A stretch of 64,000 nucleotides of DNA from Homalodisca vitripennis. Taxonomy: Eukaryota > Arthropoda > Insecta > Hemiptera > Cicadellidae. This document shows positions 27,201 to 39,155 of the stretch, in pieces. The stretch covers positions 26,678 to 90,677 of the forward strand of contig NW_025777652.1 of assembly GCF_021130785.1 (NCBI RefSeq), in the 5' to 3' direction. The first letter of the stretch is position 1; each line of letters opens with the position of its first letter. The notes beneath the pieces are model-generated. The model was not told where the DNA came from and searched no databases. It saw only the letters and a list, made by a program, of their open reading frames with translations. The position numbers were made by a program, and so were the translations under genes.

Positions 27201-30200
27201 CAATCCAATCAAAGTAATCGGTCAATTTTGTGTCGCCATGACGATAAACAACAAAGGTATCCACATGAGCTAAAGCCAATTACTCATGTTGTTTAAACTC
27301 CTTCAAAACATATTGGCAAAAATAGGAGACAGTGAATAAACCATTACCATTAAGTCGCCTAGACGGCAAATTTGGTACTCTAACTTAAAATCATTACATA
27401 AAATCATATAGTTCTACAGAAAAAGGATATACGAATTACACTTAGCTGAAATTTAAGAACATTTCTGGGTGTGGATGTGAAAATTGGTAACAGCTGTTAA
27501 AATAATAATAACTGTAATCATAATCCTAAAATAAATATATAACGTAATTACTTGCGAGTGTTTGGTCTTTCCATTCAAGGTAATCTGTAGACTTTCAGTT
27601 TTGCAAGAAGCTTCATTTATATAATACAATATACATATTAATCGTCGTGTATGTCACTGTACGAGATTTAGTAGGCCATTAGCGAACATTTCTACATTCG
27701 TGTTATGTGTATCCATGCTGGAAACGAGATAATGGCTAAATATATTAATTTATAAACAAACTAAGAACAATTCTGTCATTTTAATATGTGAAATAGTAAT
27801 ACAAGTATTCTACATAAAAGAGCAAAAGTTTTTAAATTAATCATGGGTACCTTAGCGATGCCTTGTAGTGCTACCATGCTCATATCTTTTGTATAGTATA
27901 GAAAGTTTGGACTATTTAAATTCGCTTGGTCCAATACAAAAAATAATGTATAACATTACAATCAATATAATGTATTATACTCTGTATTCCAGATCTAATT
28001 TTCAAGTTATTAACCATTATATGCAGTGTTATTGGGTTTATTATTTTTCATATTATATAGCCCTGCACTGTGAATTCACTTATAACAATAGCATGTACCT
28101 TCTTTAAATAGTTAAAAGTAGTCATAACACTACTATGGTTTTTAATTCCAGTAATTCATCTTATGGAGTCTGTGTTAATAAATACTAAAAGCGAGTATTA
28201 TCCTTCTGTAGATGTCATAGTCAAAGATTCACGAAACACAGCAAAACAAAACACCGAACATGAGTTAATGATGAACAACACAACACTAGATTGAACTATC
28301 ACTCACGAATACCAACATTATATAACATTGCGGCCGGCAGAAAACATGACAACTGACACTAACTGTTTCCAGTTCCCGGTGCATCGACGATAAATATGGG
28401 AGCTGAATAGTAGCTCCTCATTAAACATTAGTTCACTTAATGGATTCCTTTGAAAGAGTTTTGAATTTCGTGTTCTTCAAGCGTGTTTAGTTTGCTGTCT
28501 TTGCATCATTAATGTAAAACTTCCATGTTGCCTTTAACTCTATTTCTAGTGTGGTTCTCATCCATCAAATGTTAAGCGAACGATGAAGTCCGTTTTTTTA
28601 ATTTACGTTTCGGGCTATGCTCTTTAAAACTTCGGCTAAACGACCTGATTGCCCATCCGATGGAAAAACTATGACAATCGAAAAAAATTTTGTATAAATA
28701 CACGTTTGAGCTTTTTTTTGAGTTCCGATATTTACATCTTAAAATGATCCTTATGTGGTATGTTGTCTGAAGCACAGGTCTACTCCATGGGATTTAAGTT
28801 CTTTTTTAGTCCAACGCTGTTCTGTTGGGCTATACTAAACGCATAAGTACTTCTTTTTCACTTTCCATTTCATTACAAAGTAATATTTTGATCTCCTTTT
28901 GCTTTAAGATTTCGTCCACCATAATGCTGTTATAACTATTAGCTTGGGCAGTTTATATATATTCATGGCATAAGATGACTCACTAGAAAAAAAAATTATA
29001 TTAGTGTTATAACTACAGTTTAAACTTTTTGACGAAGGTCGTATTATTGTTATTAGATACAATTAAGTGAACCAGATAAAATTTAAAACTAGTTTTCAAA
29101 AACTTTTCAAACTAGAATTTAAAAATTTCTAATATTTACAACAATTAAAAAACCCGTTTTATCAATCATAAAAACTGTATTCTAAGTATAAACTCTGGTA
29201 ATTTAAATACACAAATATTTATAATTGCCTACACACTTACAAGAAATAAGAATTTTGGTTAACCAAAACTTTATTTTCTTAATAAATGTTTTGTGACCAC
29301 TTTCTTTGAGGTTTAACGGCAAAAGATTGTGTCCGTAGGGTGCACAATAGGAAAAAGTCTTGCCAACTCAAGCCTCACTTTGTAGCAACTGAAGCAATCT
29401 ATCCTGTCGTAACCTGCGCTCTCTTCCATGCTTTCTATGAATTAGCTTACTATTTAAATAATATGGCCGTTGTGTCAAGAATAGTGTCTTCAATCAAAAC
29501 AGACTGAATAAGGCAACATTCCTTGATGGACAGAACTTGAACAATTGCGTGATATTTAGTGATGAGGTAAAATTTTTAAAGAGTTATAAACGAATATTAT
29601 ACCACTGCTCTTCAGTCGTGTAAGAGTATTTGTATTTTATAGACTTAATTCTTACAAAAAAATAGGTAGAACAATGGATTTATAGAAAAATAACGTATCA
29701 GATTAATTTCAATTTATCAGCTTCAGGTAAGGCCTGTTTTCAACTTGTAGGCCTAAATAGATTTCAACTTGGTAACAACGCCTCGCCACATGTGTCCCAT
29801 TTGAGATGAAAAATCAAGTTTACAATCACTAATAACATTCTAACAATAAAGCACCTTAAGAGGTTAACTGCCTAGTAACACTGAATTATCAGTATCAATG
29901 ATTTCCACTTCCGTACAAGAAACCGAATTACTAAGTGTTAAAACAAAGTATTTGCTGGGCCATTATAATCTAACTATCTTTTCAACAGTCTCCAAATCAG
30001 TGTTTATTTATTAATTGCTGATGGAAAATTTGCAAGTAGATAAGATAAACACCAGTTGCGAGTCCCAGCATATGAATGGAGAGAGCAATGCTTCTACCGC
30101 TCTCAGATATCAGCGGTGTATATAATACATAGCACCTGTCCCAGACAACTGGCTTCAGGGATTATAACAAATCTAGAGAGGCCGAAGGAACAAATTATCA

Positions 30201-31945
30201 GACTCCAAGATAAAATTCGTTTGCTCAACTACAACCTTTGCCGTGAGAATGGATATTGGACGACACTGGAATAATAGAAGAGAGGATTCAGGTAGTCGTA
30301 TGTTACCACAGACCGGTAACAGTTACTAGGGACACAGCCCAGTAATCAATGATGTATTGACAAGGTGGGTCATAGCATCCACACAGTAGGGCCGAGACAC
30401 ATTACCATCTGAATAGACAAATCTTCTACACCCATATTAGTAGTAGATATACCATTCATCAGCTCCATAATCTTCCTTTCATTTACAAGTGTATTATGTG
30501 GTTTATAAATTTTTATCGGTGATAAGCATCTATCTAGATGCCATAGACCATAGATGCATTACCAGACAGGGTAGGCAATCAGCAATGCGGGAAAAACATG
30601 TATTATTATATTGACGTTTTTATAATATACTTAAAAATATAAAGCTGTTACAAGAAAGGATTTATTAATTTTCTTCGTTTAAAATTTATTTTTAAAACCC
30701 CAGATATTTGAATTACAGAACGCATAAAAATCCTGTATTATGAATTTTATACTGGAATGTTAGCACAATATAATTTTAACACTATACACAAAAAGAAAAC
30801 TTAATAATACTTGAAATAACTAGGTAAATTAAACCGAGTTAGGAACCAGAAAGTTACACAATAGTTAACTAACCACTAGGGAAATGTTACAGGACCTTCA
30901 CATTCTTGGCATAGTAGGGTGTATATAATAGTATTAGTGTTAATATTAATACTAGAAACTATTACTACATTCGTTTTTATATTTATTTACAGTCATTTTG
31001 TGAAACATTGCAGAGGTTTTTATAAAAATAAATAATGAAACCTAACGTTTTTAATTAATATTGTATTTTTAACTATCAATAAGACACTTGCTGTTAGTGC
31101 TAATCTGCAGCAATTCTATATTACTGTGAGCATACATTTTCTTTCATATAATTCAAGCTAATACGAACAGGCTAGCAGTCATGTCGCTTAAAAACGAAAC
31201 AGGCTCGATAAATAATAATTGTATAATGCCAAATAGCTAATGAGGAATTATATAATTCACTTGCTAAATAAAACTATTTTGTTTTTAGTAACAGGAAATA
31301 CATTGTATTACAAACTTTCCTGGTTTGTTTTGTAAAAGGGTCGACTTTTATTTTTCACGAATGATCATATTTCAACATCTCTGAACTCAAAATAAAAAGT
31401 TAAAGCTAAAAGACATACTTTAATATCATTTTCAAAAATCGCAATCGGAGAAAATTCTTTTTAACCCTTACAGTTCTTTAGTGCACAAGAAATAAATTTT
31501 CAGTAGTTAATTATTCAGTGCTGGCCTATTGTGACCTAATTTTATTTCAGTTTTAATAATTAGTTCTTTTGTTTCCATTTGATATTTGTTTTAGATATAG
31601 TGCGCGTGGATTTGACACATAACACGTTTATTGTGAGTCTTGACTTTCGCATGTCAAAATAATGTGGAATAATTCGTTTATTTGTTGACTGTGACACGCC
31701 TTATTGAGTAATATACTTAATATGAATACAAATACTTTAAGTACGGATCCGCAGTAAATGTGTTTAATAAAATTGTATTGACTAGATGCTCATAACACAT
31801 TAGGATAACATAGTGAGTCACCATCTCCGGACCTATGAAAGACACATAGTAAAGTAAGGCGAGCAGTGTAGGCCCGTGGTGAGATAAGGTTTTTTTTAAT
31901 ATAATAAAATACAAGTATATCACCTTTTAAACATCATAATAATAT
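24250..31945. other. AT-rich non-coding stretch
   Basis: I found no supported gene. Open frames, such as one of 89 codons at 24700-24969 (-), 85 codons at 26107-26364 (+) and 72 codons at 30056-30274 (+), show no family I recognise. The stretch may hold introns of a host gene or unrecognised old repeats. Confidence 0.45.
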
Positions 31946-31947
31946 TA

Positions 31948-32130
31948 TAAACGCGAAAGTGCATATGTTTCTTTGTTTTGCTTTTACGTATACACTATTC
32001 AACCGATTGGCCTGAAATATTAAATAGACGTTCCCAGGGACCTTAGGATGAACATAGGCCTATTCGTATTTCGTAAACCCTTCCGGACTGTTTTAAGGAG
32101 AATAAAGTCCTATCTTGGGCTCTAAAGTTG
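31948..32130 (+). repeat. Dispersed insect-type repeat fragment
   Basis: It carries the order acgcgaaagtg, tttctttgtttt, cttttacg, ttcaaccgattggcctgaaa and gacgttcccagggacc. From general knowledge this string is typical of abundant non-coding repeats in insect genomes. I cannot name the family, and the ends are not defined. Confidence 0.4.
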
Positions 32131-32649
32131 TGTATTGTTAATTCAAAGTGCCAGTTAAATGTATTTAACTATTATTTGTAAAGATTATATTATGACAGGA
32201 TGATCATATGTTTAATTATTTTAACCAATATTTTCAATTTGTTTACATTTATAGATAACAAAAGAAACAACACTTATAATTACAACAGAGTGGTAAAAAC
32301 TAAAACCAGTTTATTTATTGTAGGCCACAAAGCGAAACACGAAAGTGCAATTTATATGGCAGAAAATCCTTAAGATAATATCGCATTCATTTCTCATTGA
32401 TATGGTATACGATACTGATTAAGTATATAAATATTGATATCATTCCTATAATGGACTAAGGGAATACTGATATAGCGAACATGCATTAGGAAGCAAGTAC
32501 TTTAATATATATAATTTATTATGTTTAATAGGGATGGCAACTTTCATAATATAAGTATTGAAATGTGTTAGTATTATTAATTTGGATTTTAGTTTTTAAG
32601 TTTGAATAACAATGCATATACGTGGTATAAAAAAAATTGTGTGTGTGTT

Positions 32650-32689
<40 letters not shown>

Positions 32690-32876
32690 AGTAGATATGA
32701 ATATGCCGATTCTAGCGCACTTTTGGGACAGTCAGAAAATCAACGTAAAATACTGTTTAAAGGACAATAAACGAATCTGTAACTCACGAATGAAAAATTA
32801 CCGAATCTATAGCTGTTTGCTTCTACTTTCTTGAGCTGTGAAATCAATCTATTTGAAATGTCTGCTACGAATAAAC
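32690..32876 (+). repeat. Left terminal inverted repeat of the Polinton
   Basis: 187 bases matching the reverse complement of 50455-50641 with one difference (T here against A in the reverse complement, inside agctgtttgc). The inner edge is at ataaac. The outer edge begins agtagatatg. Confidence 0.97.
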
Positions 32877-32889
32877 TATAAATTAAAAC

Positions 32890-33400
32890 TTATAAACGGA
32901 AATGATGGAATTTGCTAACAATCACTCGAGAAGTCGGGGAGAATGTGAGTAAAACCACATTCTTTTGACGAGGTTCTTCATTTAATTTCTCCAAATGTAC
33001 TATAAAATCATCAAAGATTTCAGGCTTAAAATCGTAATCAAATTCAATATCCAAATAGTGAAAGATTATAGGTAAAATCTTCTCATAATAAACATGTGTA
33101 TCGATACCTACAAACCTAATGTATTCTTTGAAAAGGAAAATAATTTTTTCAATGGTTCTAAGAGATAAGTAAAAATTTTTATTCTGTTTTCTAAATTCTG
33201 TAACAAATTTTGTTTGTTTTTTACCTCCATATTGCAATTTTGTAAGCAGATTATTCAAATGTGTTAGTTTATTTCGAAATTTCTTAGGTTTAGGTCTTTC
33301 GTACAAAATTAAATTACAATCTCTACAAAACTAAATATCTTTTATCAATAATTTCTCCTCTATTATAACACTTGTAACAGTTGGCATTATACTCTTCCAT
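32890..33400 (-). CDS. Zinc-ribbon protein, VLTF3-like candidate (frame-broken)
   Basis: The start ATG at 33400 (tttaATGGAAG) opens a frame with a CxxC pair (NCYKC). A frame break in the T4 run at 33327-33330 then leads to a second CxxC pair (CRDC), about 18 residues after the first. After this comes YERPKPKKFRNK, HLNNLLTKLQYG and a helical domain of about 120 residues ending at 32890. An N-terminal two-CxxC ribbon followed by a Y-x-R...HL..LL..LQ helix is the layout of the poxvirus late transcription factor 3 family of large DNA viruses. The match is by pattern only. An unrelated zinc-ribbon protein is possible. It is the leftmost gene and diverges from the plus-strand gene at 33426, with only 25 bases between the two starts. 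Confidence 0.45.
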
Positions 33401-33425
33401 TAAACAAAAAGATTTTTTGTTATAA

Positions 33426-33674
33426 ATGGAGATTATGGAACTAACTCTGCCGAGATATAAATTTTTCAGCACAAATGTTTATGTTTATATTTCATCTACC
33501 GAGATAAAAAGAAATCATTTTATTTTATTATTCAACTATTTAGGATATTTTGTCTATGATTACAAAGATTATTCCGGAAGAAATCGAGATTTTTCATCAG
33601 CGAAAGAGTATATTTTTGAAGTTTTAGAAGGAATAAAAGAGAATAATATGAATTTAGCAAATTATTTTTCTTAA
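33426..33674 (+). CDS. Small Polinton protein of unknown function
   Basis: An intact frame of 82 codons starts at ATG 33426 behind ttttttgttATAAATGGAG, the promoter-like start seen at other genes of this element. It is rich in aromatic residues (KFFSTNVYVYIS, YLGYFVYDYKDYSG) and ends in a charged helix. No signal peptide, metal-binding motif or known family was recognised. The shared start motif and compact position argue that it is a real gene. Confidence 0.6.
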   Translation: MEIMELTLPRYKFFSTNVYVYISSTEIKRNHFILLFNYLGYFVYDYKDYSGRNRDFSSAKEYIFEVLEGIKENNMNLANYFS

Positions 33675-33711
33675 ATAAAAAATCTATTCTACTAAATAGT
33701 CATCAAACAAC

Positions 33712-34332
33712 ATGAACTCTCCAAAATCACTTCAGTTTCTAGCATTTAAAGAACTTACCACAGGAAATAGTTATAAAGACTTCTTTGAATTACCTAAATA
33801 TGTTAAACAAATGTTGATATTTTCCTTAAGTGAAAACGAATCCTTAAATGAAAACGAATTCAGAGAACTTTTAAGTACTAAAAAGTGTTCAATGCAATTT
33901 ATTACAGACAACTTAGATAGTATAAAATATGTTAAATGTAATAGGAGATTTTATATTAAATAATAGAAAAATAAGAAAAATATTCCGATTTTTACAAAAT
34001 AAACTAAAACACCAACAATCTGACATTTTTCATCGCTTTTATGCTAAATTTCATTGCTTATTTGTTGAAAATGTTGAGAAGACAATATCCATACTGGACA
34101 AGAAATATGCATACAGCTAGTTTTTTTAACAAGTCTTTGTAAACAACAAGATTTATCAAAGGAATTTATAAGAGATCACGCTTTTGTTGTAGATTGGGAT
34201 AAATTATATGGAAAAAACATTTACGAAACAGATATATTGTGTGTGTGTGGTTCTGACGAAGAAAAGAGAAACGTTTGCCATTCAGCAATTCATTACGATA
34301 TAATGAAAGACATACAAAATGAGTGTTGTTAG
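33712..34332 (+). CDS. Unknown Polinton protein with Cys-rich C-terminus (frame-broken)
   Basis: The frame from ATG 33712 (MNSPKSLQFLAFKEL, FELPKYVKQMLIF) breaks near 33930-33960, continues in a second frame to about 34120, then in a third frame with KEFIRDHAFVVDWDKLYG and VCGSDEEKRNVCHS to a TAG ending at 34332. About 200 codons in all. The three pieces abut without gaps, so one gene with two indels is likely. The C-terminal part has four or more cysteines that could bind metal. I do not recognise the family. The start lacks the TAAATG motif, but actaaatag lies about 20 bases upstream. Confidence 0.45.
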
Positions 34333-34389
34333 TGTGTGTGTTTTTTGCGATATCTACTTAACTTCTAAGAAATTGGGAATGGGAGAAGA

Positions 34390-35505
34390 AGAAAGGTATC
34401 ATATATTTTATTTCAATCAACTCTAGATTTGTGACGTCGGCGTTCCACGATGACCTTGGTTTGCTCACGCCGTGAACAATGACCTTGCTTTTGCTCACGC
34501 TGTGTGCGACAATGAAATCACTGTAAAAACACTTAATTCTGTATTACAAATGAACACTATTTTTCACACAATGTTTTTATCACAGTTTAGAATGTCTACA
34601 CAAATTCACAATCTTCTTGCAATTTTTCCTTTCTTCGAGTCTCAAATATAAAAGTAACTTATAAAATGTGAATGGCAACGCCCAGTGGAACACTTCACTT
34701 CACTTTTCACAAGAAACACAGATCTTCACAGCAATCTTCTTACATTATAAAGTCCATATCTTCTTTCTCCAACTCACAAATACATTAGAATCTTCTAATA
34801 ATGATATATCTTGTTAAATTTCGTTTAAAATAGAGGAGGATCATACATGGCTAGCTATACGTGGCCAACGCCCATGATGAAAATTTTTTCCGTGCGATGA
34901 ACGATTATGAATATCGAAGTTTTATCGATAATAAAAAATCGATGGTTGCAATCGATATTAGAACTGTTATAGTTTCCAATGTATATTAAATAAGTGAATA
35001 TCAATATTTATTTCAAACCTTGTTGTTCAAAAACTACTTAACCGATTTTAATGAAATTTGGTACACATATAGTAAATACTTAACTCTTTCGACTTAACTT
35101 ATCCATAAGGGTGAAATCATCCCCTATTTCTTAATATTCATAAAAAAATTTAAAAAATTATCAGAAAAATCTGAAACTTCAAAAACAAGCGAGTTCAACT
35201 TAAAATTTCATGAAAATAACAAAATGTTCAAAATCTACCACCATCATCCCTTATCTTTAAACTCATATCTAGAGAACTATTGGAGCTTTTTTGATGAAAT
35301 TTGGTATATAGGATCAGTAAATATTAAAGTATTTTTTAAAATCACCACTTCCGGTCCATGACCTTGAAATAGTTTTTTTCCTAATATCATCCCTATTTTT
35401 CAAAATTGTTTAATGCAATTTAAAATGTATACTTTTATCAATGTCTTTAACAATTCTGTAAAGTTTTAAAATTATCCGATGAATAATAGTGAAAATAAAC
35501 GTGAT
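34390..35505. repeat. Dispersed insect-type repeat inserted in the Polinton
   Basis: This non-coding stretch separates two genes and contains phrases common in abundant insect repeats (ctacttaaccgattttaatg, tgaaatttggtac). An internal direct repeat of about 245 bp is present: 35025-35160 and 35270-35410 share gaactact/ctatt, gatgaaatttggtayayagg and catcccctattttt-like parts. Near its left side, 34450-34510 holds a 39-bp tandem pair (tgaccttg...tgctcacgc). The edges and any target duplication were not resolved. Confidence 0.5.
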
Positions 35506-35507
35506 TT

Positions 35508-36707
35508 TTACTGAATTTCTCTAATATCGTTCTTAATCACATCATAGGCTAAAAATTTCTCAGAAACCACAACCACATAACAAATCGCGTTTTGTAACAG
35601 CTTTTTGAAAATCCATATTGATAATTATATCGTTCTTTGAACCAGAAATATTTGTCAAACTCTTTGTTGTATCAATGACATAAATAGGTCTATTCGCTAA
35701 AAATTCTTTAGGATTGTAATACATTTCCTTATTATTACAGTAAACTTTCTTAAAATCTTGATACATCTGATACATGATTCTGAAAAGACCTCCTGAAATG
35801 TTTAAATTTTGTAATTCATCTGGATAATAAGAACCGTTCAATTTTACTCTGATATTTTTTACATCCAAACTATCAAACTTTGAAGGATTTTTTTCTTGAT
35901 TATTCTGTCTATCTGTTTGAAAACCTATGATAACGAACTTGGGATTGAAGATATTTCTATAAATATTTGTAATATCGAACGAATAAGTTTATTCCGGAAA
36001 TACCTTTTTGTTCAATACATTGCCAATCTAGAAAAATTAAACATAATGTTTTGACTTTTTGTAATTTCATCAATCAACCTAATTTTACTCGTGGTTTTAT
36101 AATCAATCATTGGAACTCTAATAAAAAAATCTGTAATTGTTTATTTTTCCATCAACAGGCATAACATTTCCAGTTGCAGTCTTCAGAATCACATCATTGT
36201 CTTCTGCTCTTATAAAAACTTAGATAAAATCCTACTTTATAGATCGGAATAGTAACATTTTCAAAAAATCCTAATCCAAAATGAGATAAATTTCCAGCTG
36301 CTTCAAAAACACCAAATTTAAAATCTGATTCAAAGCCATTAGAAGTTTGAGAAATAACATCACTTTTTGAATACGAAATAGTTCCTTTAATTGTGCTTAA
36401 TTGGCCACAGTTTTCGACTTCTTCTATCAATTTATTGTGTTTTCTTACTTCAATCTTAGAAAATAAAAACGGTATAAAATTATCGATTAATCTAACATTA
36501 TCAGTTCCAAGATATGTTTTGACCATCTTGTTTTGTTAAAGTTCCAGAAATATAAAACTGGAAGTTAGACGAGCAAAAATTATCTCCAAAATCAATATTA
36601 AACTCAGTTCTTTTATTCGGTTCATTCAAATGTTGTTTACTAACTGGATAGAAATTTTTAAACTCCGCCCTTTCAATATCACTAGCATATTTTCTGTAGT
36701 CCGCCAT
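35508..36707 (-). CDS. Major capsid protein candidate of the Polinton (frame-broken)
   Basis: The gene starts at ATG 36707 (ctcttattaAATGGCGG) with MADYRKYASDIERAEF. After a break near 36501-36530 comes VRLIDNFIPFLFSKIEVRKH, then GQLSTIKGTISYSKSD. The frame changes again about four times (near 36150, 36030, 35960 and 35575) before a TAA at 35508. Total about 400 codons. The DNFIPFLFSKIEV block corresponds to the NxLHSLFSQVDV-type block of Polinton double-jelly-roll capsid proteins of insects and nematodes. Size and position among virion genes agree. The breaks are single-base and mostly in A/T runs. Confidence 0.6.
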
Positions 36708-36816
36708 TTAATAAGAGAAAATTTAGAAATTTTAAACATCATGTATAAGAAAGATATCATTTTTTCATCGATCTAATGTACGTTTTTATAAGAAAAGATA
36801 TAAATTTTAGTCATTT

Positions 36817-37216
36817 TTAATGATCTACTTCGTCATATTCGGGATTCTCTTCCTTAAATTTTGCGATCTCGGTCACATATTTCAATAAAATTTTGCACAG
36901 GATAGTAACCGCTATCTATAATATTGTTCCAATCAACTGTATCTTTATTTTCATCCAAAAATTTTATACTCAAGTGTTGATAGAGACAAAGAACAGACAT
37001 ATGATCTTTTAATTGATAATGTATATTTTCTTGAATGAACTCTGGGGACAGATTTTGATATTTAGCAATGTTATACCAATTCAATTTGTTTACGTATAAT
37101 CTCATCATATCTTCGGATAATTCATATTTTTGAGAAATATCATCCCAATGTTCTTTTTTCAAATCTCTTTCGTGTTGCATTATAAAAAGATCGAAAGCAC
37201 TGTAATGTCCCGCCAT
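36817..37216 (-). CDS. Repeat protein with W-N-x-I motifs
   Basis: Starts at ATG 37216, behind ttcttAATAAATAGAG. About 120 codons are open, then a break near 36870 gives a short tail (VTEIAKFKEENPEYDEVDH) to a stop at 36817. The protein repeats a W-x-x-I...Y/Q-x-LS-x-x-F/M-I pattern (HWDDISQKYELSEDMM, NWYNIAKYQNLSPEFI, DWNNIIDSGYYP), about 25-30 residues per unit. Such solenoid-like repeats occur in proteins of large DNA viruses. The role is unknown. The next gene upstream (DUF5679-like) stops 22 bases before this start. Confidence 0.6.
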
Positions 37217-37238
37217 CTCTATTTATTAAGAAAAAATT

Positions 37239-37382
37239 TCAAGTTTTTATAAATTGGCTCTTTTTAGCGTTACATTCAGCACATTTTCCAGAAACTCTTT
37301 TAAGTCCATTGATGTTTGCATAGTATTTTATATCATTTGTTTCAGTTTTTGCCTTACACCTCACACAATATATGAGCGTCAT
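37239..37382 (-). CDS. Small zinc-ribbon protein, DUF5679-like
   Basis: An intact frame of 47 codons starts at ATG 37382 behind tttccttaTATAAATG and ends in TGA at 37239. It holds YCVRCKAKTETND, then a NGLKRVSGKCAECNAKK block, so two CxxC pairs about 25 residues apart with the NG-x-x-x-x-x-G-x-C linker typical of the DUF5679 family found in adintoviruses and bacteria. It probably binds zinc, and its partner is unknown. A similar ribbon opens the integrase gene of the same element. Confidence 0.7.
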   Translation of the reverse strand: MTLIYCVRCKAKTETNDIKYYANINGLKRVSGKCAECNAKKSQFIKT

Positions 37383-37400
37383 TTATATAAGGAAATTTTA

Positions 37401-37721
37401 TCATGCATAAAACCCTGCGAGAATACCTATTTCAGTAAGATCTTCCTCGAACTTATTAATTTTTTCTTCTAATTTTTGAAATTTGACAGCATAAGAATCA
37501 TTGTATTCAACAAATTTATGACCAATATTCTCAAAAGTTTTCGTAGCATCTAAACTAAACTTATCAAAAGACTCTTTAAATCTAGTAAGTTTTTCATTAA
37601 TTTCACCAACATCGTCTACTGATCTTTTACTTCTTTCATCAAGTTTTTCATAGACTTCTGTTGTAAAATCTTTAACATGCTGTTTATGATTCTCATAATT
37701 TTGTTTTAGTTCATTAAACAT
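37401..37721 (-). CDS. Coiled-coil protein
   Basis: 106 codons open from ATG 37721 (tcctattaaAAATG). It is almost entirely charged heptad-like helix (KLDERSKRSVDDVGEINEKL, KLEEKINKFEEDLTEIG) with no cysteines. The start overlaps the end of the upstream fibre-like gene by a few bases, so the two were probably made together. A structural or fibre-associated role is an inference from the neighbours. Confidence 0.6.
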   Translation of the reverse strand: MFNELKQNYENHKQHVKDFTTEVYEKLDERSKRSVDDVGEINEKLTRFKESFDKFSLDATKTFENIGHKFVEYNDSYAVKFQKLEEKINKFEEDLTEIGILAGFYA

Positions 37722-38309
37722 TTTTAATAGGATCTTCTAATTGAATCATTACAACAACATCAAATGGGATTAATTCCTTTACTAACACTGCTAATTCTTT
37801 TTCCTTTAAAATCTAAGGCATTTTTAACATTCGGATCATGTTAATCAACAATATCGATGTTTTTCTGATAATTTTAGAGGTTTTAAAATTTGTTCTTTAA
37901 CAACAACATCATGTTTGTCAATACCAGGTCGAACACCGACAATTCTTTTTTTATTAGCCAAACTAACATAATTCTTTTCAACTTTGATCGCTTCAGTAAT
38001 TTTATCAGCTTTTTCGATATGAGACTTTAAATTGGTAAATAATTTTTTTACACCATCATCAACTTCTTTTTCCAATGTTTTTATTTTATCAGCAACTTCA
38101 TTTGAACTCATGAAATTTGCAAGTTTGTTATCATATTCTGCTTTAAAATCTTCAATCTCGACAGCAAACATATCTGAATCTGGAAGGTTTTGTAATAAAT
38201 TTTCTAACTTGTTATCAAACTCATTTCTCAAACTATCAAAATTCAAACTATTATCTACATTTTGAATAATTTGTGTTCCAAATACGTCAAAAATATTTTG
38301 TGAATCCAT
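37714..38309 (-). CDS. Coiled-coil, tail-fibre-like protein (frame-broken)
   Basis: Starts at ATG 38309 (cttAATAAATATGG) with MDSQNIFDVFGTQIIQN, runs through a long acidic coiled coil (EVADKIKTLEKEVDDGVKKL) and then has LANKKRIVGVRPGIDKHDVV. After the first stop at 37845, the next frame holds LDFKGKRISSVSKGIN followed by the same P-x-DVVV end. This N-K-R-I-x-x-V-x-x-x-x-x-x-x-DVV pattern occurs twice and resembles the end motif of trimeric phage and virus fibre proteins. One frame break and one in-frame stop lie near 37840. A virion fibre role is inferred. Confidence 0.5.
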
Positions 38310-39147
38310 ATTTATTAAGTAATAATTTGTTAACAACTTCTTTAAAATCTTTACCAGTACTCAGTTCATTCAAAACAAAAACACATAAATGACCACAAAT
38401 TGGGGGATCTTTATAGTCTTGAATCTGAGAGTCATTGTAGTAGACGCTTGATTTTTTCAAATATTTAATCAATTCTATAGGTGGTTTGTCCTCAATTCTT
38501 CCATACGAATCAAAATAACATGCATTCTTATCATTTTTATAATAACAAATCCAATGCGTTCCACTTCCCATAATCGAGTCTAAATTCACAATTCAACATT
38601 CAAATTTCTTAACTTTTTCAGGTAATGTATCTCTCATGAAGATTCCTCTAAAATGTTTAATATTTTTGCAGATTTCTTCCAATTCCCCGAATGTTAAAGG
38701 TTTAAATTTTTTTTTCAATGTTTGATTTCACGTAATTCAAAGTTTTTTCATCTAATCCAGATCCTGTAACATCTTCCAACTCTTTATCTAACCAATTTAA
38801 AATGTTTCGAACAATAGGAATCACATCCTTTTTAACGATTGGAGCAGCTTTACGAACATAAGGAACAACATTTTTAACAACTGGAATATTTTCTCCAAAA
38901 TCTAATAAATCTTTCAAAAGTCCACCATTTTTTAAGTTCTTTCAACTGATTATAAGAAAATTCTATTCTGGTTCCTTTATTGTTTTTCTTATGTTTTTCG
39001 AGTTTATTGTATTGTCCTATTTGTTAAAAATATCTTATCTTCGCCATTTTTTAGTTGATCTATTTTAAATTGAATACTAACGGGTATTTTCTTCTTAAAA
39101 GCGGATTTTATTTTTTCTTTCTGATTTTTGCTGAAATTCACCTCCAT
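38287..39147 (-). CDS. pVI-like region fused to adenain-type cysteine protease (frame-broken)
   Basis: Starts at ATG 39147 behind ttttaacTATATAAATGGAGG. The N-terminal part is basic (MEVNFSKNQKEKIKSAF, LEKHKKNNKGTRIE), then comes an amphipathic stretch with VPYVRKAAPIVKKDVIPIV like adenovirus pVI/pX-type peptides. The C-terminal part is an Ulp1/adenain protease: GTHWICYYKN (His), ACYFDSYGR (Asp), SQIQD (Gln of the oxyanion hole) and CGHLCVFVL (Cys). Breaks lie near 39020, 38930, the A9 run at about 38712, and an in-frame TGA near 38593. It probably matures virion proteins. The fused layout is known in insect Polintons. Confidence 0.75.
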
Positions 39148-39155
39148 TTATATAG

